From: Thiotrichales bacterium
GTDB taxonomy: Bacteria; Pseudomonadota; Gammaproteobacteria; Beggiatoales; Beggiatoaceae
Direction: 5' to 3'
NCBI GenBank assembly: GCA_016744475.1
Contig: JADGEH010000052.1
Coordinates: 1-33,462, forward strand
Length of the DNA stretch: 33,462 nt
Shown piece by piece: positions 24,693 to 32,247 of this stretch. The notes under the pieces are model-generated. The model was not told the DNA's origin. It saw only the letters and a program-made list of their open reading frames with translations, and made no database searches. The position numbers and the translations under genes are program-made. The stretch's first letter is position 1. Each line of letters begins with the position of its first letter.

Positions 24693-25028
24693 TTAGATAC
24701 AACCCGTTGGTTTAGGTAAGCCTGCAAAACGGCAAGCTTGTTTACCAGGGCCATAAGGAAACAGTTCGTACAAATATTTACTGTTACCTTTATCTTTACC
24801 CATTCTTTTGCCTACAGCTTTAGTTAAAACACGAACGGCAGGTGCAATTTGATATTCATCGTAGTATTCACGCAAGAAATTAATGATTTCCCAATGCGAA
24901 TCAGTTAATTCCAACTCATCTTGACCTGCTAAAAAAGAGGCTGCTTCTTCTGTCCAATCGCCTAAGTTTACTAAGTAGCCTTCTTCGTCAACTTCAATAT
25001 CTTTACCGCCCACACTGATAGTAGCCAT
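24693..25028 (-). CDS. dsrC: DsrC, sulfur carrier protein
   Basis: The 111-residue protein is full-length DsrC. The C-terminal arm QACRFAGLPKPTGCI keeps both redox cysteines, Cys99 and the penultimate Cys110, which separates true DsrC from single-cysteine TusE. It accepts sulfur from DsrEFH and presents it to DsrAB; the resulting trisulfide is processed by the membrane complex. Other conserved blocks are DEEGYL (14-19), ELTDSHWEIINFLREYY (40-56) and YLYELFPYGPGKQACR. AAGAAGG precedes the ATG. Hairpins lie on both sides of the gene, which suggests it can be an abundant separate transcript. Confidence 0.97.
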   Translation of the reverse strand: MATISVGGKDIEVDEEGYLVNLGDWTEEAASFLAGQDELELTDSHWEIINFLREYYDEYQIAPAVRVLTKAVGKRMGKDKGNSKYLYELFPYGPGKQACRFAGLPKPTGCI

Positions 25029-25069
25029 TGCTATATAACCTTCTTTTATTAGAAATTAAGTGAAAAGAA

Positions 25070-25096
25070 ATAAGGTTGTTTGTATAAACAACTTAT
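25070..25096 (-). promoter_or_regulatory. Hairpin between dsrH and dsrC, terminator-like
   Basis: On the + strand ATAAG(G)TTGTTT pairs with AAACAACTTAT around GTAT, an 11-bp stem with one bulged base. It overlaps the dsrH stop codon. On the minus strand it is followed by TTATTTCTTTTC, a loose T-rich tract. It could be an attenuator, or an mRNA 3' end protecting dsrABEFH. Confidence 0.5.
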
Positions 25097-25395
25097 AACC
25101 AGGATTGTACAGCTGTATTCTCTGCTGCTAAATCCACGAAACCACCGTAGTCAACCACTTGAATACCATCAACAAGCTTATCTTCACTTAAGCCACGAGC
25201 TGCTAAATCAGGGCCTAGTACATAGATTTTGCTAGATTGCATGGTTTCAGTCAGTTTGCTTTCTATTGTTGTTCCTTTGATCGCACCGACAACGCCATCT
25301 TCAATCAATAAAATAGCACTGCCCGCTTTTGCCAGACCTAAACAAGCATCCAAACTATTACGCTCAAATGGAGATTTATTTACCGTATGCAGCAT
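25093..25395 (-). CDS. dsrH: DsrH, sulfurtransferase complex subunit (TusB-like)
   Basis: The real gene begins inside a longer open frame: MLHTVNKSPFERNSLDACL matches the known DsrH/TusB N-terminus. AAGG lies eight bases before ATG 25395, so I prefer that start (100 residues); ATG 25401 two codons earlier aligns equally well with Allochromatium DsrH. DsrH forms the hexameric DsrE2F2H2 complex that passes sulfur to DsrC. LLIEDGVVGAIKGT, KIYVLGPDLAARGL and VVDYGGFVDLAAE are conserved blocks, and one cysteine follows SLDA. The dsrF stop lies about 30 bases upstream. Confidence 0.93.
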   Translation of the reverse strand: MLHTVNKSPFERNSLDACLGLAKAGSAILLIEDGVVGAIKGTTIESKLTETMQSSKIYVLGPDLAARGLSEDKLVDGIQVVDYGGFVDLAAENTAVQSWL

Positions 25396-25424
25396 CTTCA
25401 TTACCTTACTTGCTAGAATAGTTT

Positions 25425-25838
25425 TTAGAAGTTCAGCAGGATATCCTGCCCCGCTATAACATCTGCCAATTCGGCACGACTCACAACACGAATGGAAGGC
25501 TTTTCTGCCCAATCATCATCTTCGTCTTCGTAGACAATATCCATTAAGTCATCCACACTTAAACCGCGTTCGGTGAGTGATTCTTGCTCGACATACAGTT
25601 TAGTAATGTCGTAATCACCCAAAGCATTATAAGTGGGAGAGAAGTTTTTCATGCCAATATCGCTGGTGGATTGGCCTTTAGTAATTTGATAAACGCCATC
25701 ACCAATAAATGCCAAACTGACATCCTGATCAAAAGCAGCTCCAATCAATACGACTTCCAAGGATTCCAGTGCGTAGACAGTGCCATAAGGGGGCTTGCGG
25801 TTCACATACATGAACTTTTTAATCGTACCTTCACTCAT
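25425..25838 (-). CDS. dsrF: DsrF, sulfurtransferase complex subunit (TusC-like)
   Basis: The 137-residue protein matches DsrF/TusC of the DsrE superfamily: FMYVNRKPPYGTVYALESLEVVLIGAAFDQDVSLAFIGDGV in overlapping family blocks, then LYVEQESLTERGL and DLMDIVYEDED. It is a structural member of DsrEFH. The protein contains no cysteine at all, so it cannot carry sulfur itself and DsrE (with DsrH) must do so. AAAGGT precedes the ATG. It lies 23 bases after dsrE. Confidence 0.94.
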   Translation of the reverse strand: MSEGTIKKFMYVNRKPPYGTVYALESLEVVLIGAAFDQDVSLAFIGDGVYQITKGQSTSDIGMKNFSPTYNALGDYDITKLYVEQESLTERGLSVDDLMDIVYEDEDDDWAEKPSIRVVSRAELADVIAGQDILLNF

Positions 25839-25861
25839 CTTTATTACCTTTTGCGCCTGAA

Positions 25862-26254
25862 TTAATCACCAAATACCATTAAACGATCTGACTGGATGCC
25901 GGCTTCAATCAATTGACCTAAACCGGAAATACGAAAACCGTCTGCCAGATTGTGGGCATCTTTACCATTACGCTTAGCTTCGTTTTCATCCAAAATACCG
26001 CGACGCAATGCTGCTGCCACACAGACCACTAAATCAACATTGTGTTCTTTAGCGAGTTCTGACCACAGTGCAGTGATATTGCGATCATCTTGAGGAGGTG
26101 AAGATAAGCAAGTCGCATTCTGCACACCGTCATGATAGAAAAACACACGAAAAACCTCGTGACCTTTATCGATGGCTGCTTTAGCAAATAGGTAAGCCGA
26201 ATCAGAGGCTTGGTGTTGATAAGGGCCTTCATTGATGAGGATGCCAAACTTCAT
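25862..26254 (-). CDS. dsrE: DsrE, sulfur-accepting subunit of DsrEFH
   Basis: The 130-residue protein has the TusD/DsrE fold: KFGILINEGPYQHQASDSAY at the N-terminus, EVFRVFFYHDGV (33-44) and DLVVCVAAALRRGIL (74-88). Cys78 aligns with the essential cysteine that carries persulfide in Allochromatium DsrE. The C-terminus ISGLGQLIEA...SDRLMVFGD is typical. AAGGA precedes the ATG. It lies 24 bases after dsrB, within one transcript with dsrF and dsrH. Confidence 0.96.
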   Translation of the reverse strand: MKFGILINEGPYQHQASDSAYLFAKAAIDKGHEVFRVFFYHDGVQNATCLSSPPQDDRNITALWSELAKEHNVDLVVCVAAALRRGILDENEAKRNGKDAHNLADGFRISGLGQLIEAGIQSDRLMVFGD

Positions 26255-26278
26255 AAGAACTATCCTTAAAGCTTTGGG

Positions 26279-27343
26279 TTAGAAACGAATATGGGTAGAA
26301 GCATTCAAACTACGACGTGCACCACGCCAATTATCAATATGAAACTTGGTAAATGGCAATTCAGTCAGTTCAAAGAAACGAGGCCAGCCCACACGTTCAA
26401 TCCAGTCATTCATACGTTCCCATTCGCGGGCATCTTCTTTGTATACTTTAAGAATTTTCTTAACCACACCTGCGGCTTCTGGCCAACGAGGAGGATTATT
26501 AGGGATGCCAGCAGCGACTAATTTTTGGAAGCTGGGTTTGCTACGCGCATTAGAATGATTTCCGCCGACCCAGACAGCCAGTTTGGAGTGTTCTGGATCA
26601 TTAATTTGCATAGGCGGACAAGGTGGGTAGCAAGCGCCACAGCAGATACATTTTTTCTCATCCACTTCTAAAGAAGGTTTGCCATTGACCAAGGCAGGAC
26701 GAATAGCTGCTACAGGGCAACGTGCAACAACAGTAGGACGTTCGCAGACATTGGCAACTAAATCATGATTGATTTTAGGCGGTTTGGTGTGCTGAATATT
26801 AATTGCAATATCACCTTGACCACCACAGTTAATTTGGCAGCAAGACGTGGTTAAATGCACACGATTAGGCATATCTTCACGTACAAACTCTTCGTGCAAT
26901 TCATCCATTAAGGCTTTCACTACACCAGAAGCGTCAGTACCAGGAATGTCGCAATGTAACCAACCTTGAGTATGAGCCACCATACTGACAGAGTTACCCG
27001 TACCACCGACAGGAAAACCTTCGTCTTGTAATTTTGTGACTAAAGTATCCACTTTAGTGGAATCAGTCACCATGAATTCAATATTGCTGCGGATGGTGAA
27101 ACGCACAAAACCTTCACCTTGCTCGTCAGCGATGTCACACAATTTACGTATAGTATAAAGGTCCATCTGACGTTGGGTACCTGCGCGAACAGTCCACACT
27201 TCGTCGCCAGATTTAGCCACATGGTGCAAAACACCAGGACGTGGACGATCATGATAATCCCAAGCACCGAAATTTTTAGCTAAAGTGGGGTGCATATACT
27301 GAAACGGATCAGGTACACCACTTTCGATAGGCATATTTGGCAT
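26279..27343 (-). CDS. dsrB: DsrB, beta subunit of reverse dissimilatory sulfite reductase
   Basis: The 354-residue protein pairs with DsrA to form the siroheme enzyme that releases sulfite from DsrC-bound sulfur. The cluster/siroheme motif is TSCCQINCGGQGDIA (167-180), with Cys131 upstream. A ferredoxin insertion has Cys209 and KCICCGACYPPCPP (231-244). FVREDMPNRVHLTT and WVGGNHSNARSKP are conserved blocks. GGGAG lies before the ATG. The 94-base gap after dsrA contains a GC-rich hairpin. Confidence 0.97.
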   Translation of the reverse strand: MPNMPIESGVPDPFQYMHPTLAKNFGAWDYHDRPRPGVLHHVAKSGDEVWTVRAGTQRQMDLYTIRKLCDIADEQGEGFVRFTIRSNIEFMVTDSTKVDTLVTKLQDEGFPVGGTGNSVSMVAHTQGWLHCDIPGTDASGVVKALMDELHEEFVREDMPNRVHLTTSCCQINCGGQGDIAINIQHTKPPKINHDLVANVCERPTVVARCPVAAIRPALVNGKPSLEVDEKKCICCGACYPPCPPMQINDPEHSKLAVWVGGNHSNARSKPSFQKLVAAGIPNNPPRWPEAAGVVKKILKVYKEDAREWERMNDWIERVGWPRFFELTELPFTKFHIDNWRGARRSLNASTHIRF

Positions 27344-27372
27344 ATTTTGTCTCCCGAGTCTTGTTTAGAAAC

Positions 27373-27393
27373 AGGGGGCTTCATTAGCCCCCT
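27373..27393 (-). promoter_or_regulatory. GC-rich hairpin between dsrA and dsrB
   Basis: AGGGGGC and GCCCCCT form a perfect 7-bp stem with a 7-base loop. On the minus strand only GTTTCT follows, so termination would be weak; on the plus strand ATTTTTGTTT follows. It most likely tunes the dsrA to dsrB transcript ratio or acts as a processing site, or it stops antisense transcription. Confidence 0.55.
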
Positions 27394-27437
27394 ATTTTTG
27401 TTTATCTATCAGCTAAGAGGCTGGTGTATAAAAAGGT

Positions 27438-28688
27438 TTACGCAGCTTCTTCAGCCTTACGAGAAAACCATTTTTCAGCTTCTTCGTCCCATGCATCCAT
27501 GCGCACGTAAGAGCTTTGGCGTGGGCTATCAATCATGTTCGGATCAACTTCTAATCCAACACCTTCCAAAAAGTTCACCAAACCAATACGCTCAATCATT
27601 TCGCCTGTGCGCTCATGTTCCAATGCATTTTCAGCAAAGAAATCAATAGTTTCTTCAGCGACTTCAACCAAACGCTCATAATCTTCTTCGCTATCCAATT
27701 TCATGAAAGGAATCACGACGGTGCCCATGAGATCGCCGATTTTTAGAGTACGTTTACCCCCCATCAGCACGGTAACACCTTTGTCATCACCGACGGATAA
27801 GGCTTTAGTCATGACGTTAATGCAATGCATACAACGCACGCAGTTACGGTTATCAACAGTCAGTGTGTCGTCATCATTGAGAGATAAAGCATTGGTAGGG
27901 CAGCGTGTCACCACGTTGTCAATGACAGATTTACGGCCTTTTTCAGCCACATAGGCTTTCACTTCATCTTGCTTGACCTTCATATCATCGCGCCAAGTAC
28001 CAATAACGGCCATATCTGCACGTTCAATAGCATTCATGCAATCATTAGGACAACCGGATACTTTGAATTTGAATTTGTAAGGCAGAGCAGGACGATGCAT
28101 ATCATCTAAAAAGTTGTTCACCAATAAACGGTGAATTTTTTGTTCGTTGGCACAGGATTGCTCGCAACGCGAACCACCGACACAGGACATGCCGGTACGT
28201 ACTGCAGGGCCTGCACCGCCTAAGTCAAACCCCATTGCATTGAATTCATCAAAAGCTTCTTGCACTTTATCTGTTTCAACACCTTGGAACATAATGTCAC
28301 CACTTTGACCGTGGAAAGCTACCAAGCCAGAACCATGTTTTTCCCACAGATTACACATATCGCGCAATAAACCAGTGGTGTAATGCATACCAGCAGGCGG
28401 CATAATACGCAGGGTATGAAATTCTTTAGATTCAGGGAATTTAGCAGCTACTTCAGAAAAACGTGGAATAACACCACCACCATAACCTAAAACACCAACG
28501 GTACCCCCTTTCCAGTAACCTTTGCGGGTTTCATAAGAGTGTTCTAATTGACCGAGCAAATCAATCATCATGTTTTGATAAGGTTTGCCGTCATCATTTG
28601 CGAGGCGTTTTAAACCTGTGACAAAGCTTGGCCAAGGGCCATCTTCCAATTGATCCAGCATCGGAGTGCTGTACATTTCTTTAGCCAT
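27438..28688 (-). CDS. dsrA: DsrA, alpha subunit of reverse dissimilatory sulfite reductase
   Basis: The 416-residue protein has the siroheme/[4Fe-4S] motif CVGGSRC (Cys169, Cys175) and CPNDC (Cys213, Cys217). A ferredoxin domain supplies Cys263 and CVRCMHC (283-289). MPPAGMHYTTGLLRDMCNLWEKHGSG and GDIMFQGV cover conserved substrate-site regions. Together with dsrL, dsrEFH and the gene order, it is of the oxidative type. AGGAG precedes the ATG. It opens the cluster, and symmetric motifs within the 180 bases upstream are candidates for control. Confidence 0.97.
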   Translation of the reverse strand: MAKEMYSTPMLDQLEDGPWPSFVTGLKRLANDDGKPYQNMMIDLLGQLEHSYETRKGYWKGGTVGVLGYGGGVIPRFSEVAAKFPESKEFHTLRIMPPAGMHYTTGLLRDMCNLWEKHGSGLVAFHGQSGDIMFQGVETDKVQEAFDEFNAMGFDLGGAGPAVRTGMSCVGGSRCEQSCANEQKIHRLLVNNFLDDMHRPALPYKFKFKVSGCPNDCMNAIERADMAVIGTWRDDMKVKQDEVKAYVAEKGRKSVIDNVVTRCPTNALSLNDDDTLTVDNRNCVRCMHCINVMTKALSVGDDKGVTVLMGGKRTLKIGDLMGTVVIPFMKLDSEEDYERLVEVAEETIDFFAENALEHERTGEMIERIGLVNFLEGVGLEVDPNMIDSPRQSSYVRMDAWDEEAEKWFSRKAEEAA

Positions 28689-28752
28689 TGTTATTCTCCT
28701 GTGTACAAAAAATAAACCGTCTCATACCTAAAGAGACGCTAGCAAACAACGA

Positions 28753-28770
28753 TGTCACACCCTTGTCACA
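28753..28770 (-). promoter_or_regulatory. Tandem TGTCACA motif upstream of dsrA
   Basis: TGTCACA occurs twice, at 28753-28759 and 28764-28770, exactly 11 bases apart, so both copies face the same side of the helix. On the coding strand each reads TGTGACA, which contains the TGTGA half-site used by CRP/FNR-family regulators, but the arrangement is direct, not inverted. The first base lies about 65 bases from the dsrA ATG. Confidence 0.4.
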
Positions 28771-28792
28771 TGCATTGTTTAGATTAAAACAA

Positions 28793-28820
28793 CTGATTAA
28801 AATATAAAGGTTTTAATCAG
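28793..28820 (-). promoter_or_regulatory. 10-bp inverted repeat upstream of dsrA
   Basis: CTGATTAAAA and TTTTAATCAG are perfectly inverted around an 8-base spacer. This can be an operator or a leader hairpin. Its loop contains a TATA-like sequence on both strands. Confidence 0.45.
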
Positions 28821-28847
28821 TCCTGCATCTTCCCTGAAATCCTATTT

Positions 28848-28864
28848 CTTGAGCTGCGCTCAAG
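28848..28864. promoter_or_regulatory. CTTGAGC palindrome upstream of dsrA
   Basis: CTTGAGC-TGC-GCTCAAG is a perfect 7-bp inverted repeat with a 3-base centre. It is the most GC-rich symmetric site in the region and could be an operator for the dsr promoter. Confidence 0.4.
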
Positions 28865-29587
28865 CTGTCATTTCAAATATTTTTTCATTTAAAAAATTCA
28901 TTATCACGCCATAGAATGGCTTAATTACATTAACAGAGTCTAATATACTCTAATATTTAGCTTGTGGTCAACCATTATCAAAACAATTTACAAGAACAAT
29001 CTTACTTCATAAATACACTTTTACTTCAATAACTTAAAAATAAAAAAGTTTTAAAACCCAATAAAAATAAAATATTACAGAAAAAATGTTAGCAAATGCC
29101 GTTAATACCTATTTTATATTGCAGTGCAGCATTACTTAGGGATAAGTTGTTTGTAGTATCCATTTGCATATATCCCTCTAAAAAATCAAGTAAGCATTTG
29201 TTTTATATCGAAGGTTAGCATTTAATAATAGATTAACCTTAGTCGATTTAGGTCGGTTTAGCAAGAATTTGATAAAAATGTTTGTAAATTACATCCTCAC
29301 CCAAATAATCCAGTGAGCTTTTATCCATTGATGTCACTTGTGAAATACTGATAAATAAGCATCTCCTGTCACCAAGTATCATCAAAAATATCCTGATATT
29401 GATGACCTATCGGAGGGCGATATAGCACGCGATAGCTTATATCAGTCATGAAGCCTTGTACTTCTACTCCTCCTATACTTTATATTTAAGGTGAGATTCC
29501 TTCATAAATCGCAAATAATTGCGCTATGTACAAGTACCGCTGAGTGTGAGTGAGGATGTAGAGGTTTTTGGAAACGAGGTACACGCG

Positions 29588-32017
29588 ATGACACAGGACA
29601 GATTGAACATGAAATATTCTTTTATAGGCTTAATTTTACAATTACTCCCGCAATGGGCGTGGGCAACATGCGCGTATTATTTGCCCGACACACACAGTTT
29701 GTTGATACCTCAAGTTTGGGTAGATGAACAGGCACAGTTTTCCGCCACTTTACACTTACAAGGTGATGCTTTTGTTTTACAACATAGCCAAGTAGAGACT
29801 TCTACCTTGGACGATTGTGCGGCGCATTTTAATAGTGTCAGTGGTGAATTGTTCTTACCCCAGGTCAATATAATCGGGGATTATTTTTTAGCACGCCTGC
29901 AAATGGGAGCAGATGTTCGTTTTCATTTGACGCAATTGGAAGCGCTCAATGTTCCCTTTGGTTTGCCCACAGCCTTGCCCACCAGTACATTCAATGTCTC
30001 CTTCTCTTCTAACATTACGACGGCCGATAGCTGGCAGGCAGTGCGTGCCTTCCCTCAATTAGAATTCATTCAACCCGTTTTTATGACTCATGCTCCAGGC
30101 GATCAGCGTTTATTTTTGGTAGAACAGATCGGTCGTATTCTCGCTTTTAATCATCAAGATGCGACACAGGGCATAGATTTAGTGCTGGATTTACGTGATC
30201 GTCTATTCGCAGGCGGAGAAGAAGGTTTATTGGGTTTAGCCTTTGATCCTGATTACTTGAATCATCGTTATTTATATGTGTATTACTCCGCCGCTAATCC
30301 CCGCCGTTCGGTGGTGTCACGTTTTTCTATGTTGTCTGGCACACCTGCCAAAGCTGATCCTGATAGCGAGAAAATTCTGCTAGAAGTGGAGCAACCTTTT
30401 GCTAACCATAATGCAGGGATGCTGGTTTTTGGACCTGACAATATGCTGTATATTGCATTAGGCGACGGGGGAAGTGGAGGCGATCCGCTCAATCATGGGC
30501 AAAACCGCAATACCTTGCTAGGCAGCCTATTACGCATTGATCCACAAGGCGATTCTTACGCTATTCCAGCAGACAATCCTTTTCTCAATCAGACTGATGT
30601 CCGCCCAGAAATTTGGGCTTATGGTCTGCGTAATCCTTATCGTTTTTCTTTTGATCGCGCCACGGGAGAATTGTGGGCAGGAGATGTGGGACAAAATAGC
30701 TTTGAAGAAATCAATGTCATTGTGCGGGGAGGCAATTATGGTTGGCGTTTATGGGAAGGCTATCAAGTCTATGATAATCCACAAAACTTACCCATTGAGG
30801 GTGTTGTTCCACCTCTTTTTGCTTATGGACGTGATGAAGGCGTGTCAGTCACCGGCGGTTACGTGTATCGAGGACAAGCCTTACCTGCTTTGCAAGGTGC
30901 ATATATTTATGGTGATTTTGGCTCAGGAAAAATCTGGGCTTTGCGGCGTGGAGCCCAGGTAGAAAATACACTCATTGCCGAAGTGCCCATGCCCAGTGGT
31001 TTTGGCGAAGATGCGCAAGGCGAGTTGTACATCATTTCTTACCAAGGCGCGTTGTATCGTTTGCAACAAGGAGCTGCACAAGAACCCCCCGCACGGCTGT
31101 CCGACACGGAATTATTCAGCGACACTGCCACTTTAACGCCCGCAGAGGGCTTGCTGGAATATCAAGTCAATGCGCCTTTATGGTCAGATGCTACACAAAA
31201 ACGTCGCTGGATAGCCGTGCCAAAACCCATTGAATTTAGTGCAGATGGCGCTTGGACATTACCTGTGGGCAGCGTATTAGTGAAGCATTTTGAATGGGCA
31301 CAAACCGCTGATTTACCGCCGCACCGTTTGGAAACCCGATTAATGTTGCGCCAAGACACGGGCTGGGTGGCTTACACCTATAAATGGAATGCCGCACAAG
31401 ATGACGCAGAATTGCTCAGTGGTGGCCTGCGAGATACCGTGACCTTACATACCGCCAGCAGAGAAGAGAAACGCAGCTATTATTATCCCAGTCGCACTGA
31501 ATGCTGGCGTTGTCATCAGCCCGCAGCAGGCATGGCTTTAGCCATCAATACGCGCCAACTGAACCGCAATGTGGCGTATGCCGCAGGTGAAGATAATCAG
31601 CTTCGTGCTTGGCAGAATGCGGGTTTATTCAGCCAGTCTATCGGAGCGCATGAACAATACACTGCGCTGGCTCAGCCTTCCGATACCACAGCGCCCATTG
31701 CTGAACGCGCTCGTGCTTATTTGGATACGAACTGTGCGGTATGTCATAGTCCCGGCGGTTCAACGCCAGTCAATATGGATTTGCGTCATGATATTCCAGT
31801 AGATGACATGAGGCTTTTGAACCAAGCTCCAGAAGGCTTGCACGACGACGCTCTATTTTTGCTAACTCCCGGCAATGCGCAGCAAAGCCTGTTATGGAAA
31901 AGGATGCAAACCCTGTCAACACAACGAATGCCGCCACTGGGTAGTGCCATGGTTGATACCGAAGGTGTGGGTGTAATTCAAACTTGGATTGAAGCGTTAA
32001 AAGACGAAGCATTGTAA
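29588..32017 (+). CDS. Exported sugar dehydrogenase-like protein fused to diheme cytochrome c region
   Basis: From ATG 29588 (GAGGT seven bases before) the protein has 809 residues; ATG 29609, seven codons on, has a weaker site and gives a shorter signal peptide. A signal peptide ends near AWA-TC (residue 26). Residues about 150-495 are a glucose/sorbosone dehydrogenase beta-propeller (PQQ-dependent family): EEGLLGLAFDPDY, the catalytic-type HNAGMLVFGP with His274, ALGDGGSGGDP, WAYGLRNPYRFSFD, GNYGWRLWEG, VTGGYVYRG, YIYGDF. Residues about 505-805 resemble SO2930-type diheme cytochromes with CWRCH (639-643) and CAVCH (716-720) and a candidate methionine ligand in MPPLG (781-785). It would act in the periplasm, passing electrons from substrate to its own haems. 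Residues 27-150 are unassigned. Confidence 0.88.
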   Translation: MTQDRLNMKYSFIGLILQLLPQWAWATCAYYLPDTHSLLIPQVWVDEQAQFSATLHLQGDAFVLQHSQVETSTLDDCAAHFNSVSGELFLPQVNIIGDYFLARLQMGADVRFHLTQLEALNVPFGLPTALPTSTFNVSFSSNITTADSWQAVRAFPQLEFIQPVFMTHAPGDQRLFLVEQIGRILAFNHQDATQGIDLVLDLRDRLFAGGEEGLLGLAFDPDYLNHRYLYVYYSAANPRRSVVSRFSMLSGTPAKADPDSEKILLEVEQPFANHNAGMLVFGPDNMLYIALGDGGSGGDPLNHGQNRNTLLGSLLRIDPQGDSYAIPADNPFLNQTDVRPEIWAYGLRNPYRFSFDRATGELWAGDVGQNSFEEINVIVRGGNYGWRLWEGYQVYDNPQNLPIEGVVPPLFAYGRDEGVSVTGGYVYRGQALPALQGAYIYGDFGSGKIWALRRGAQVENTLIAEVPMPSGFGEDAQGELYIISYQGALYRLQQGAAQEPPARLSDTELFSDTATLTPAEGLLEYQVNAPLWSDATQKRRWIAVPKPIEFSADGAWTLPVGSVLVKHFEWAQTADLPPHRLETRLMLRQDTGWVAYTYKWNAAQDDAELLSGGLRDTVTLHTASREEKRSYYYPSRTECWRCHQPAAGMALAINTRQLNRNVAYAAGEDNQLRAWQNAGLFSQSIGAHEQYTALAQPSDTTAPIAERARAYLDTNCAVCHSPGGSTPVNMDLRHDIPVDDMRLLNQAPEGLHDDALFLLTPGNAQQSLLWKRMQTLSTQRMPPLGSAMVDTEGVGVIQTWIEALKDEAL

Positions 32018-32196
32018 CAAAAATGTTATTTCTCAAATGGGCAGCATTCATTTACCTAACTCACATAGCGCGAAGTGAATGAAAGCATTTGATGCCCCCC
32101 CTCATTCTATAAACTCAAGTAGAGCTAGAGTGTTTTTTGGATTTTAAGTGCACATTTGAGCCTTTGCATCATTCATTAGCTTCTGTGTATATTTTT

Positions 32197-32247
32197 CATC
32201 TGCAATAGAACAACTTTTCTTAAAGAACAGTTGTTCTATTGCAGATG
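32197..32247. repeat. 19-bp perfect inverted repeat at convergent gene ends
   Basis: CATCTGCAATAGAACAACT and its exact reverse complement are separated by 13 bases. The right arm includes the stop codon and last residues of the minus-strand gene. Neither strand has a T run after the stem, so it is not a standard intrinsic terminator, although it lies where two convergent transcripts should end. Confidence 0.7.

Larger units (their letters stand above)
28689..29587. other. Divergent AT-rich intergenic region between dsrA and the sugar dehydrogenase gene
   Basis: I see no gene in these 900 bases. The dsrA side holds clustered symmetric sequences: a 6-bp hairpin at 28718-28738, TGTCACA repeats at 28753-28770, a 10-bp inverted repeat at 28793-28820 and a palindrome at 28848-28864. 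The stretch 28980-29300 is very AT-rich without clear structure. The right side must hold the promoter of the plus-strand gene; TATACT and TATATT at 29474-29486 are possible -10 boxes without a convincing -35. Confidence 0.6.

Noticed and set aside
30537-30962. 141-codon plus-strand frame inside the sugar dehydrogenase gene
   Set aside because: It is an alternate frame of a gene with clear protein motifs and has none itself.
32015-32031. TAACA-AAAA-TGTTA hairpin followed by TTTCT at the end of the sugar dehydrogenase gene
   Set aside because: A 5-bp A/T-rich stem is too weak to call as a terminator.
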